Virus record (IMG/VR): IMGVR_UViG_3300037475_000240
Location: 1-64,000 of that record
Strand: one strand, 5' to 3'
DNA length: 64,000 nt
Source of the DNA: a virus
Position numbers and translations under genes: made by a program
In this document: piece by piece, positions 9,468 through 16,574 of the stretch
How the letters are laid out: the number at the start of each line of letters is the position of its first letter
Position numbering within the stretch: the stretch's first letter is position 1
Notes under the pieces: generated by a model
Told to the model about the DNA's origin: nothing
Database searches by the model: none
Seen by the model: only the letters and a program-made list of their open reading frames with translations

Positions 9468-10346
9468 ATGCCTTTAGATACGTTCATACCAACCGGCACA
9501 AATGCCGTTGTAACAGAAAGACGCGATGATTATCAACATCATGGTTATCGCGGTCCAGTAGTTTATAGAGACGATGGAGATATCCTTCGCACTATCAAGG
9601 ATTCAGAAGCCCAACTTGATAGAGCTGCTGGAGATAGATATGCTGACACAGTCAAAACTGTTAAGGATTCAGAGGCTCAACTCGATCGCTCTGCAGGAGA
9701 TCGTTTTATGCAAACTGTTGAAGATATCAAAGATGCTGAAGCAAGATTAGACAGATCATCTGGTGATAGATTCATTCAAACAGTACAAGATATCAAGGAA
9801 GTAGAAATTGCAGCTGAGAGATCAAAAGGTAAGTTAGTTGAACTAATCAAAGATTCTGAGTTTGAAAACGAAAAAGCCGAAGGTAAAACCCGAGGCATGC
9901 TTGCAGAAAACTTCAGAGAATTATTTAGACAAGACTGGAAAGGTGTTGATAATATTAAAGAAGAGATTCACGAAGCTCGTCGTGAGTTAATGTATCATCA
10001 ATTAGATGGTGTCAAAGATAATCTTCTTGAGTTTAAAAACAGTCAAGGATTAGCTTATAAACTAGCTGCTGAGGCTGATAAAACAGCTTGTGCAAATCAA
10101 ACTCAGACTCTATTGCAATTCAAAGAACAAGCATTATTAAGTGAAAAACTTGCTGCGCAAGCTGCTCGTGAATTAGCTGAATGTTGCTGTGAGTTAAAGA
10201 GTCTGATTCGTGACGATGGACAAAAGACTAGAGATCTTATCAACAGTCAAGAAGTTGATCGTTTACGTGAACGTGCTCGTCGTGCAGAAGATGGACTGGC
10301 TGCCTATTTCGCAAGAAATGTGCCACCAGTTGTACCAACTGTATAA
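9468..10346 (+). CDS. Coiled-coil protein with 22-residue repeats
   Basis: A 292-residue, highly charged, mostly helical protein. Residues 44-131 carry four tandem 22-residue repeats of the type KDSEAQLDRAAGDRYADTVK, with later copies diverged. The 11/22-residue periodicity suggests a long amphipathic helix or coiled coil. A C-terminal helical part has an ACANQTQTLLQFKEQALL segment and an unusual ECCCE run, and the protein ends PPVVPTV. The ribosome site (ataggagaataaaatATG) is strong and a perfect 14-bp hairpin terminator follows, so it is probably an abundant single-gene transcript. Its codons look less AT-biased than those of its neighbours. I do not recognise the family; a structural or DNA- or membrane-associated protein is plausible. 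Confidence 0.7.
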   Translation: MPLDTFIPTGTNAVVTERRDDYQHHGYRGPVVYRDDGDILRTIKDSEAQLDRAAGDRYADTVKTVKDSEAQLDRSAGDRFMQTVEDIKDAEARLDRSSGDRFIQTVQDIKEVEIAAERSKGKLVELIKDSEFENEKAEGKTRGMLAENFRELFRQDWKGVDNIKEEIHEARRELMYHQLDGVKDNLLEFKNSQGLAYKLAAEADKTACANQTQTLLQFKEQALLSEKLAAQAARELAECCCELKSLIRDDGQKTRDLINSQEVDRLRERARRAEDGLAAYFARNVPPVVPTV

Positions 10347-10369
10347 TTAACACACTAGTTACATAAATG

Positions 10370-10402
10370 GAACAATAGGATGTGTTTGACATCCTATTGT
10401 TC
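10370..10402 (+). terminator. Hairpin terminator after the repeat protein
   Basis: A perfect 14-bp stem, GAACAATAGGATGT (10370-10383) with ACATCCTATTGTTC (10389-10402), and a 5-nt loop. It lies 24 nt after the stop codon at 10346. The T-tract is short (tgttct), so it may be a weak or bidirectional terminator or a 3' end stabiliser. Confidence 0.75.
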
Positions 10403-10569
10403 TGTTCTAAACATCATATAAACAATAAAGTATTTGTCATCATCATGATATCAACAATGGCACGATGCTACAGGACAAAATACAACAAAAAAAATGAATA
10501 AAAGTTCCATTAAATTAGTTATAAGTGTCATTGTTAAGGAAAATAACATATGTGAGGATAAAGTTTGCT

Positions 10570-11076
10570 ATGAAAAAGAGATTGGATTTAACAAACGTAA
10601 GGTTCGGATTTTGGATAGTATTAGGTCCTGCTGGAAAAAATGGACAAGGTAAAACACAGTGGTTATGTCAATGCGATTGTGGAACAAAAAGAGCAATCAC
10701 GACTAACTCACTTAGAACTGGTAATAGCACATCTTGTGGATGTAATCATTGTCCAGATTTGATTAATCAAAAATTTGGCAATGTCACAGTATTGTCATTA
10801 AGTGAATCAAAGAAAAATAATCGTCGAAACTGGTTATGTAAATGTGAATGTGGAAAATCGATAACATTAACTACATATCAACTTCGAAATTCTAATATAA
10901 AAAAATGTGATTGTTTAATTCAAACAAATACTAACGCTAGCATTAATGATGTAATGTCTACACAAGGCATATATAATAATATGTCTATTCTTAAATTCAA
11001 AGTAGAAACAATTAAAAATAATTGCGAAATACTGATTAATGAAACGCAGCAAATTATGGAACTTTTATACGCATAA
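10570..11076 (+). CDS. Double zinc-ribbon DNA-binding protein
   Basis: About 168 residues from the ATG at 10570, preceded by a gaggataaag ribosome site. A GTG at 10525 in the same frame would add 15 residues but looks less likely. The sequence holds two copies of a zinc-ribbon module: RFGFWIVLGP then WLCQCDCGTK then TSCGC, and KFGNVTVLSL then WLCKCECGKS then KKCDC. This CxCxCG ... CxC module is common in phage HNH and homing endonucleases, where it helps bind DNA. Here no nuclease motif follows; the C-terminus is a short helical tail. It could be a free DNA-binding protein or the remnant of a homing endonuclease. Confidence 0.65.
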   Translation: MKKRLDLTNVRFGFWIVLGPAGKNGQGKTQWLCQCDCGTKRAITTNSLRTGNSTSCGCNHCPDLINQKFGNVTVLSLSESKKNNRRNWLCKCECGKSITLTTYQLRNSNIKKCDCLIQTNTNASINDVMSTQGIYNNMSILKFKVETIKNNCEILINETQQIMELLYA

Positions 11077-11117
11077 TTTTTAAAATTTTATTATTCATAA
11101 TAAATTAGCAGCATATC

Positions 11118-11145
11118 TTGACATATTACTGAAAAGAATTAATTT
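11118..11145 (+). promoter_or_regulatory. Sigma70-like promoter before the 2H/ParB gene
   Basis: TTGACA (11118-11123), a 16-nt spacer and TAATTT (11140-11145), 17 nt before the ATG at 11163. The -35 is perfect and the -10 is weak. A gaggataaatt ribosome site follows. Confidence 0.45.
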
Positions 11146-11162
11146 ACAAACGAGGATAAATT

Positions 11163-12191
11163 ATGGCTTTTTTGGGTGTCCGTATACCTTTAGAGATAGG
11201 AAGAATGCTAAATGTAATTGAGGTACCGGGGGTTAAAGAATCTCCTTCGGAATACCACATTACTATTCTTTTGTTTGATGACAACTGGCCAATTACAGAA
11301 GTGGCTAAAGCTCTTGAAGCGACGTATGATGTTGTTAACAAAGAAAAACCTTTCAATATTGAAATAAATAAAGTCACCAGTTTCCCTAAGGTGAAGGATA
11401 AACCTTTGCCTATTATTGCTCGTCTTACAAGCGAAGATTTACATAAACTTTCAGATAAACTTAGAGCTAAATTTGATGAAGAGGGCATTGATTATAAAAA
11501 ACACTTTAAAGATTTTAATCCTCATATTACATTAGCTTATGATCATGAATTAGAAAAGTTTGATGATATTAAGATTGAGCCCGTTAACTTTACTGTACAA
11601 GAAATTGTATTGTGGGGTGGTGACTATGGTGACAGTCGTTTGTTTGTTAATTTTCAATTAAAAAAACCTGAAAAACGTGCAGAATTATTGGCTAAAATAG
11701 AAGCTTATTATAAAACAGCTCAAATAAAAAATTATAAATATGATACTCATGCAGCTGATAGATTTTTAGAAATGTTTAATGGTGATGAAGAAGCTAAACA
11801 AGAAGAATTCAATCAATATGGTGGTTGGGGCAATTATTATTTTGATATTATTCCAATCAATGATATTGAAGATAAACCCATTTGGAGTCAAGAAAAATAT
11901 GATGCAGTACTTCAAAAAATGAAAGATGGAGTAGCATTAGATCCTATAAGAATTGCTCGTCCTGATAGTGTAGGTAAATTTGTTATTATAGATGGCATTC
12001 ATCGTATTGCTGCATCTAAAGAGTTAGGATATACTCATGTCCCTGCTCTAATAAATGACTGGATAACAACTCCGCCTCATCAAACTAAAATATCTTTATT
12101 TGATAAAATTAATATGTTCTATAAACTTGCGTTTATTGATCCAGATGGATATTTAACACCAAGTCGTAATCGAAGAAAAATTGAGCGCTGA
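11163..12191 (+). CDS. 2H phosphoesterase fused to ParB-like domain
   Basis: A 342-residue two-domain protein. The N-terminal half carries the two His-x-Thr motifs of 2H phosphoesterases, HIT at residues 32-34 and again at 121-123 (FNPHITLAY), spaced as in 2'-5' RNA ligase/cyclic phosphodiesterase proteins. Such enzymes open cyclic phosphates or cut 2'-5' and cyclic-oligonucleotide bonds; phage members include the anti-CBASS nuclease Acb1. The C-terminal half (about 255-300) contains PIRIARPD ... IDGIHRIAASKELGY, a ParB/sulfiredoxin-like fold signature. A linker carries YYKTAQ, a motif repeated in the virion proteins of this phage. The ribosome site is good. Both catalytic HxT motifs are intact; the substrate is unknown. 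Tail-like basic end RNRRKIER. Confidence 0.75.
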   Translation: MAFLGVRIPLEIGRMLNVIEVPGVKESPSEYHITILLFDDNWPITEVAKALEATYDVVNKEKPFNIEINKVTSFPKVKDKPLPIIARLTSEDLHKLSDKLRAKFDEEGIDYKKHFKDFNPHITLAYDHELEKFDDIKIEPVNFTVQEIVLWGGDYGDSRLFVNFQLKKPEKRAELLAKIEAYYKTAQIKNYKYDTHAADRFLEMFNGDEEAKQEEFNQYGGWGNYYFDIIPINDIEDKPIWSQEKYDAVLQKMKDGVALDPIRIARPDSVGKFVIIDGIHRIAASKELGYTHVPALINDWITTPPHQTKISLFDKINMFYKLAFIDPDGYLTPSRNRRKIER

Positions 12192-12227
12192 TATATTTCA
12201 ATCGTGTATTTACATAAGGAAAATAAA

Positions 12228-12245
12228 ATGATAACAACAAAATGA
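12228..12245 (+). CDS. Five-codon leader ORF coupled to next gene
   Basis: ATG at 12228, after a good aagga ribosome site, opens a five-codon frame (MITTK). Its TGA stop overlaps the ATG of the next gene (aaATGAat). The only good ribosome site serves this mini-ORF, so the following gene may be translated by coupling. The peptide itself may have no function. Confidence 0.3.
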   Translation: MITTK

Positions 12246-12574
12246 ATAAACAAATGCTCTTGCAATCTATTGCAGATACCGTTCGCAAGAAGCATCCATG
12301 GAAAATTTCTCAAGAGAGGTATCTTGCAGTATTTAAAGAATTACCCAGACAATTTCTGGAAGAGCGACAAGCGTACGATAATTTATTAGAAAAATGTAAA
12401 CAATTTAAGTTATGTAATTTATTTCTATCACATGTTAAAGTAGAAGTAAATCTTACATTAGATGAATGTATTGAACATGAACTTAGTTTAGATAAATGGG
12501 ATGATGCTAGAGCCCATAATATATTACCTAATGATATTAAGAAAATTTTAAAAGATGAAAAGATTCAAACATAA
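12242..12574 (+). CDS. Small protein of unknown function
   Basis: 110 residues, charged and mostly helical, with no motif I recognise. The start overlaps the stop of a five-codon leader. The 3' end overlaps the next gene by 20 nt. It belongs to a plus-strand run of three small overlapping genes after the 2H/ParB gene, the usual look of phage early accessory genes. Confidence 0.6.
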   Translation: MNKQMLLQSIADTVRKKHPWKISQERYLAVFKELPRQFLEERQAYDNLLEKCKQFKLCNLFLSHVKVEVNLTLDECIEHELSLDKWDDARAHNILPNDIKKILKDEKIQT

Positions 12575-12899
12575 AGAACCTCAATATACTAAATTTAAAT
12601 ATAAAAATTTATTTGATCTTATATTAGATTTAAAAACAGATGTAGATAGCGGAAGCCATATTTCATGTTACTCTTCTAATCAAGGATACTACAGATGGAA
12701 ATGTGCAGATTCTAAAAAATCTTATCATATTAAACAAAGAGATTTTAATACCAATCATATTCCAAAAATAATTCAATCTTATCTTCATGATAACAGTTTG
12801 TATTATATGCCTTATATGCCTTATAACAAATTGATTTCATGGATAAAAATAAACTCTAAAATAATTCAAGTATTAAATAACTTAACGGCTTTTTTATGA
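12555..12899 (+). CDS. Small protein, possible paralogue of next gene
   Basis: 114 residues, basic. The segment FDLILDLKTDVDSGSHISCY resembles LLILLTLKKELDKNKRVYC in the next gene, including spacing to a Cys and a following aromatic-rich strand, so the two may be diverged duplicates. It overlaps both neighbours (20 nt upstream, ATGA downstream). No family is recognised. Confidence 0.55.
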   Translation: MKRFKHKEPQYTKFKYKNLFDLILDLKTDVDSGSHISCYSSNQGYYRWKCADSKKSYHIKQRDFNTNHIPKIIQSYLHDNSLYYMPYMPYNKLISWIKINSKIIQVLNNLTAFL

Positions 12900-13186
12900 A
12901 AATAGAAAACAATACCTTATTAATTCTTTTAACATTGAAAAAGGAGTTAGATAAAAATAAACGGGTTTATTGTAATTGGAGTGCCACAAGTCATAACCCA
13001 GATATTGCTTCATTTACATATGTAAATTTTTCACGCAATGATTTTATTTTAAGAGGTAGAATTACAGATTTTAATCCTCCAAAATTACCTCCAATATCAT
13101 TTGATGATATCGCAAATTTAGAAACATATATTAAAGATAACTATAAAACTTTAGAAAAAATAGAGAAGATAGCAGTATTTATTTAA
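12896..13186 (+). CDS. Small protein of unknown function
   Basis: 96 residues. The start overlaps the previous stop (ATGA). It has a short helix (about 8-20), then beta-like strands with aromatics (FTYVNFSRNDFILRGRI), and ends in a helix. It is weakly similar to the gene before it. It is the last gene of the plus-strand cassette and converges on the minus-strand gene at 13229 with 42 nt between them. Confidence 0.55.
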   Translation: MKIENNTLLILLTLKKELDKNKRVYCNWSATSHNPDIASFTYVNFSRNDFILRGRITDFNPPKLPPISFDDIANLETYIKDNYKTLEKIEKIAVFI

Positions 13187-13228
13187 ACGCCATTTAAGTT
13201 TAAACAGTGATGAAAATGTATGATATTA

Positions 13229-14128
13229 TTAAACTAATCGTCTGGCTCGCAAATGCCTAAGGCGTGCATAAGCCGGGTTCACACCAGAGTTCATACTGAA
13301 GGTACCAAGACCTTTAGGCGCAGGTCTTAATGAGTTTTTCACATACTTGAGTTTTTCCCAGTAATGCGTTAATAATGTACTATATTGAGTGCTCATTAAT
13401 TCAGATACTGAAGGAGGATTAAAGTTTAATCCATTATCAGTAATTTGAAATTCACGACCACGCTCAATTAAGGCTTTAGAAGCAAGAGCTTGTAAAGTAG
13501 CTCCTTCAACTAAAATTTCTCCAAATTGCTCTACGAAATCAGTTTCATCAAATTGAAAGAACGTAAAATAAGGTACTTGATTAAAGTCCCAAAGAGCAGT
13601 TGCTAAAAATGTAGTCAACATGTCTACAGAAAAAATATCACAATCAACATATTGAACGTTTCCATAAGAATCCTGTGATCTAGCTTTACCAGCACTATTT
13701 AATCTTGCTCTTAAAGACTTAATTAGCTTATTAATATTTTTAATTGCAAGTTGAGAATAGTTAAATCCAGGATCATCTCCCAAATGAACATAACCATCTG
13801 TGTTGATGGCTGGTAATTGGGTGTGTGCTACTACAAAGTTAAATGTAGATTCGACTCTGTAGCCATTAATGTATCCAGTCCATACATCAGTGAAAACGCC
13901 ATAGGGACCGTTTATAGGAACAGTAAAAATAAAAGAATATTTACCTGTGCTCACACGTGCGACCCCAGCTGAAGTTGGTGCTAAAGCAACCAAGCCACTT
14001 GGCTGAATAATAGAAATTTGAGGAAATGAATCCATATCCACAGGCGCACCCGTACCATCTTTAAATTGTACGGTTAAATTAACTTGATCTGTGACGTCAA
14101 TATATTCGCCGCGTGCTTTTATTGCCAT
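13229..14128 (-). CDS. Structural protein with N-terminal Ig-like domain
   Basis: A 299-residue virion protein. The first 100 residues look like an Ig-like beta-sandwich with the signature STGKYSFIFTVPINGPYGVF, also seen in the two next genes. Residues about 120-299 are different: helical (NINKLIKSLRARLNSAG) with an aromatic-rich region (YFTFFQFDETDF) and a basic C-terminus (YARLRHLRARRLV). This resembles neck, connector or baseplate proteins of large phages, but I cannot place it in a family. It has a gagg ribosome site. Together with 14158 and 14514 it forms a small leftward operon. Confidence 0.65.
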   Translation of the reverse strand: MAIKARGEYIDVTDQVNLTVQFKDGTGAPVDMDSFPQISIIQPSGLVALAPTSAGVARVSTGKYSFIFTVPINGPYGVFTDVWTGYINGYRVESTFNFVVAHTQLPAINTDGYVHLGDDPGFNYSQLAIKNINKLIKSLRARLNSAGKARSQDSYGNVQYVDCDIFSVDMLTTFLATALWDFNQVPYFTFFQFDETDFVEQFGEILVEGATLQALASKALIERGREFQITDNGLNFNPPSVSELMSTQYSTLLTHYWEKLKYVKNSLRPAPKGLGTFSMNSGVNPAYARLRHLRARRLV

Positions 14129-14157
14129 AGTTCCTCACATTAATATTAAAATATTGA

Positions 14158-14517
14158 TTATAAATGTGGAATTGTCGCAACATAATCTCCTGCTGCATTT
14201 GGCGGAGATTTACAAATTATTTGATAATGAGTTTGTTTTTGATTCAACGTATCAGGGTCTTCCCAGATAATATTTACAATATAAGTGCCAACAGCTGTTG
14301 GACCAGTTGGCAAAGTAATAGTAAATGAATATAATCCTACATCAATATTTGTCATAGCTGCAGGATAACCATCTAATAAGTCAAAATTAGGATTATAAAT
14401 ACTTAAGATAAGGGGATCGCTAGGCGAGTCTGTTCTTTCTTGATTAGAATCAAGAACTTCAAAAAATAAAGTTAATATTTGTTTTGGAGCTGCATAAATA
14501 ATTGATTCCATAGTCAT
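14158..14517 (-). CDS. Ig-like structural protein, copy 2
   Basis: 119 residues forming one Ig-like domain: DVGLYSFTITLPTGPTAVGTYIV is the core signature, shared with the genes on either side. It has one DGY. Its ATG overlaps the stop of the upstream paralogue by 4 nt (ATGA), so the two are translationally coupled. It is probably a small virion decoration or baseplate component. Confidence 0.65.
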   Translation of the reverse strand: MTMESIIYAAPKQILTLFFEVLDSNQERTDSPSDPLILSIYNPNFDLLDGYPAAMTNIDVGLYSFTITLPTGPTAVGTYIVNIIWEDPDTLNQKQTHYQIICKSPPNAAGDYVATIPHL

Positions 14518-14855
14518 ACCGTTGAATTAAATCCAAAATTTCCAGTTACTGCCGTCACAACTATCTGATAAGCTATGGTTGTTGTATTACCTGTTGCTGG
14601 ATCGTCAAAAGTAACGTCAGCAATATAAGTACCAAATGAAGCCGCCCCAGTTGGTAAAGTAAATTTATAATAATATAATCCAGTATCTAATTGAATCATT
14701 GATTGAGGATAATCGGCAGCTAATGTTAAGGCAGGAAGAATAATTCTATCAACTACAGGAAAAAGATATCCATCGGATCTGTAACCATCAGAATCATGGG
14801 TTTCTAAAACTAAAGTAACAGATTGTCCTGGATTGTGATATAAAACTGTTGTCAT
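14514..14855 (-). CDS. Ig-like structural protein, copy 1
   Basis: 113 residues, a single Ig-like domain with the same core (LDTGLYYYKFTLPTGAASFG) as its neighbour at 14158 and as the N-terminus of the protein at 13229, so it is a tandem duplicate. It has two DGY tripeptides close together (DSDGYRSDGYLF). It is the first gene of this leftward operon, divergent from the gene at 14916 with 60 nt between the start codons. Confidence 0.65.
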   Translation of the reverse strand: MTTVLYHNPGQSVTLVLETHDSDGYRSDGYLFPVVDRIILPALTLAADYPQSMIQLDTGLYYYKFTLPTGAASFGTYIADVTFDDPATGNTTTIAYQIVVTAVTGNFGFNSTV

Positions 14856-14915
14856 AACGCCTCCATCTTATACTTTAATATTAATTGGAGCTTAGCAATA
14901 TGATAACATTTAATC

Positions 14916-15308
14916 ATGAACACTAAAAATAAAGCATTTTGGATAACTAATATTTCTAAAAGAAACGTTAGTTTAGCCGATTTGAATCTTACAATTAATG
15001 CACTTTCTTCTATTAATCTTTTAGAAGAAGGTCATTACTATTATACAGTTGAAGAATTAGAAAAATCAGCAAAAGAAGGATCTATTTATCATAAAAGAGA
15101 TAAAATATTCGTTCGTACAGTGGAACCCGAAGTATTTAAAATGAATATTCCTTTTGATAGGGAGACATTTATTCCAAATAAGGAACGTTCCTTGTTTAAA
15201 ATAAAACAAGAGATTTATGAAGAATTAAGTTTAAGTGATGAAGCTTTTGCTGAAGAAAATGCTGACATTGCCGAACAAGATCGTCAACCTACATTTAAAA
15301 AGGGTTAA
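14916..15308 (+). CDS. Small protein of unknown function
   Basis: 130 residues. The first half is probably beta-rich (AFWITNISKRNVSLADLNLTI). The middle has a helical YTVEELEKSAKEG segment and the C-terminus is acidic and charged. It looks like a small phage virion or assembly protein, but no family is recognised. Its stop overlaps the stop of the minus-strand cold-shock gene by 4 nt, tail to tail. It is one of few plus-strand genes in this part. Confidence 0.55.
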   Translation: MNTKNKAFWITNISKRNVSLADLNLTINALSSINLLEEGHYYYTVEELEKSAKEGSIYHKRDKIFVRTVEPEVFKMNIPFDRETFIPNKERSLFKIKQEIYEELSLSDEAFAEENADIAEQDRQPTFKKG

Positions 15309-15541
15309 TTTTTAAGAATTACAACATCAACAGCTTTTGGAATACCATTTTTATTAGTGCCTAAACCAAATGATACTTTTTGTCCTTTGTATAAAGTTTT
15401 ATATCCTTCACAAACAATATCAGAGAAGTGAACAAACAAATCTTTTTGTTGTACATCTTCCTTTGTCCATAAAATAAAACCATATCCTCTTTTAGGATCA
15501 AAAAAGATAACTTCGCCGTAAAATTTTTCTTGTCCACTCAT
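15305..15541 (-). CDS. Cold-shock domain protein
   Basis: 78 residues forming a single cold-shock domain. RNP1-like RGYGFI (residues 18-23) and RNP2-like DLFVHFSDI (34-42) are present, followed by GQKVSFGLG and a beta strand typical of the last part of the fold. Such proteins bind single-stranded RNA or DNA and can act as RNA chaperones or antiterminators. An unusual basic/acidic insert (WTKEDVQQK) sits between the two RNP motifs. Its start overlaps the stop of the next upstream gene (ATGA), so it is probably co-translated with the small gene at 15538 and the HNH gene. Confidence 0.85.
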   Translation of the reverse strand: MSGQEKFYGEVIFFDPKRGYGFILWTKEDVQQKDLFVHFSDIVCEGYKTLYKGQKVSFGLGTNKNGIPKAVDVVILKN

Positions 15542-15840
15542 ATTATTACCTTATTCTTATTTTCATCATCAGCTACTAACTGACCATCAACATAAAGTTG
15601 TCCACCACCACCAAGAAGCCTCCAAACTTCATAGGCTCCCATTTTACCAATATCTTCTCTTTCTTTAGAATTGGTACAATTTCTCATTAATTTATCAATT
15701 TTAGCAAAGAGCTTTAACATATCACCTTCACAGCCAACCATTTTAGCATGATATAAAATCTTTTTACGAGTTTCTTGCTCAGGCATTACTTTACCACTAA
15801 GATTATTTGGGTCAGTTGCATCAATTAATAAATCAGACAT
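15538..15840 (-). CDS. Small protein of unknown function
   Basis: 100 residues, mostly helical in the middle (TRKKILYHAKMVGCEGDMLKL), with a GGGG run and an acidic C-terminus. No family is recognised. It overlaps the cold-shock gene by 4 nt and its start touches the stop of the HNH gene (TAATG), so the three are one translational unit. Confidence 0.55.
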   Translation of the reverse strand: MSDLLIDATDPNNLSGKVMPEQETRKKILYHAKMVGCEGDMLKLFAKIDKLMRNCTNSKEREDIGKMGAYEVWRLLGGGGQLYVDGQLVADDENKNKVII

Positions 15841-16163
15841 TACTCATCTCCATAAACTTTAAAAGATTTGTTTTTAAATTCCATATAAGGAACATCAATA
15901 TCGATGTTCTTTTTGCCGTTTAATTCATAAACCAAAGTTCTTTTATTTGGTAACTTAGTTGATGGATAAACTCCAATAATTTTTAAGTATCCACTATGCG
16001 TTAACTCATGATGAACTGCACAAAGAATGGCTAAATTCATTGGATTGTTTGTAGTATTTACTTTGGTGCGCTCAATAATATGATGAAAATGTAAAGCATC
16101 TGCGATGCAAACATCACATGATTCAATTTCACATTTATTTTTAATTAACTTACTTGTCTTCAT
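15840..16163 (-). CDS. HNH endonuclease
   Basis: 107 residues with the HNH core LHFHHIIERTKVNTTNNP followed by MNLAILCAVHHELTH. The paired His, the Asn and the final His are in the correct order, and Cys11, Cys16, Cys19 and Cys48 may bind a structural zinc. Length and layout fit a free-standing small HNH nuclease, which in phages may act as a homing or DNA-packaging nuclease. It is far from the terminase genes, so a packaging role is less likely. Confidence 0.8.
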   Translation of the reverse strand: MKTSKLIKNKCEIESCDVCIADALHFHHIIERTKVNTTNNPMNLAILCAVHHELTHSGYLKIIGVYPSTKLPNKRTLVYELNGKKNIDIDVPYMEFKNKSFKVYGDE

Positions 16164-16181
16164 CTTACGTTTTAATATAAC

Positions 16182-16526
16182 TTACCAGGCTTGAACTGTA
16201 ACAGTACCAGTAGAGCTTCCAGATTTGACTCTAAACCAAATTTTTGAAACTACACGATAAGGCATTTCTAATTTTTGATAAGGGCTAGCGGCAGTACCAG
16301 TTATCTCTCCATGAACAGTTGTTCCATTAAAAGAATATTCTATGGTAGAAGATGTAGTTTCATTAATAAAAATTACATATTGAGTACTAAAAGTAATAAA
16401 CATATCTGGTTGATAGCCATCAGTTGATGCTCCACCAAACGAAGACGTAGAAATTATTTTTCTTTGAAAAAAATTATGGTCTCTACCAAAATTTACATAG
16501 CCTACACCAGGAAATACGTTCGTCAT
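16182..16526 (-). CDS. Small beta-rich virion protein
   Basis: 114 residues, almost all beta-strand in character (FITFSTQYVIFINET, WFRVKSGSSTGTVTVQAW), with one DGY and a GxGYVNFGRDHNFF N-terminus. Probably a small structural or decoration protein. No family is recognised. A good ribosome site (aggag) and a candidate late promoter at 16555 support late expression. Confidence 0.6.
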   Translation of the reverse strand: MTNVFPGVGYVNFGRDHNFFQRKIISTSSFGGASTDGYQPDMFITFSTQYVIFINETTSSTIEYSFNGTTVHGEITGTAASPYQKLEMPYRVVSKIWFRVKSGSSTGTVTVQAW

Positions 16527-16554
16527 ACTTTAACTCCTGCAGAATATACATAAA

Positions 16555-16569
16555 TATTGCATTATTATA
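16555..16569 (-). promoter_or_regulatory. Candidate late promoter, TA box + GCAATA
   Basis: The coding strand reads TATAATAATGCAATA, 29 nt before the gene starting at 16526. The TA box is good; the initiator part differs from RCRCATA. Confidence 0.35.
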
Positions 16570-16574
16570 TTAAT

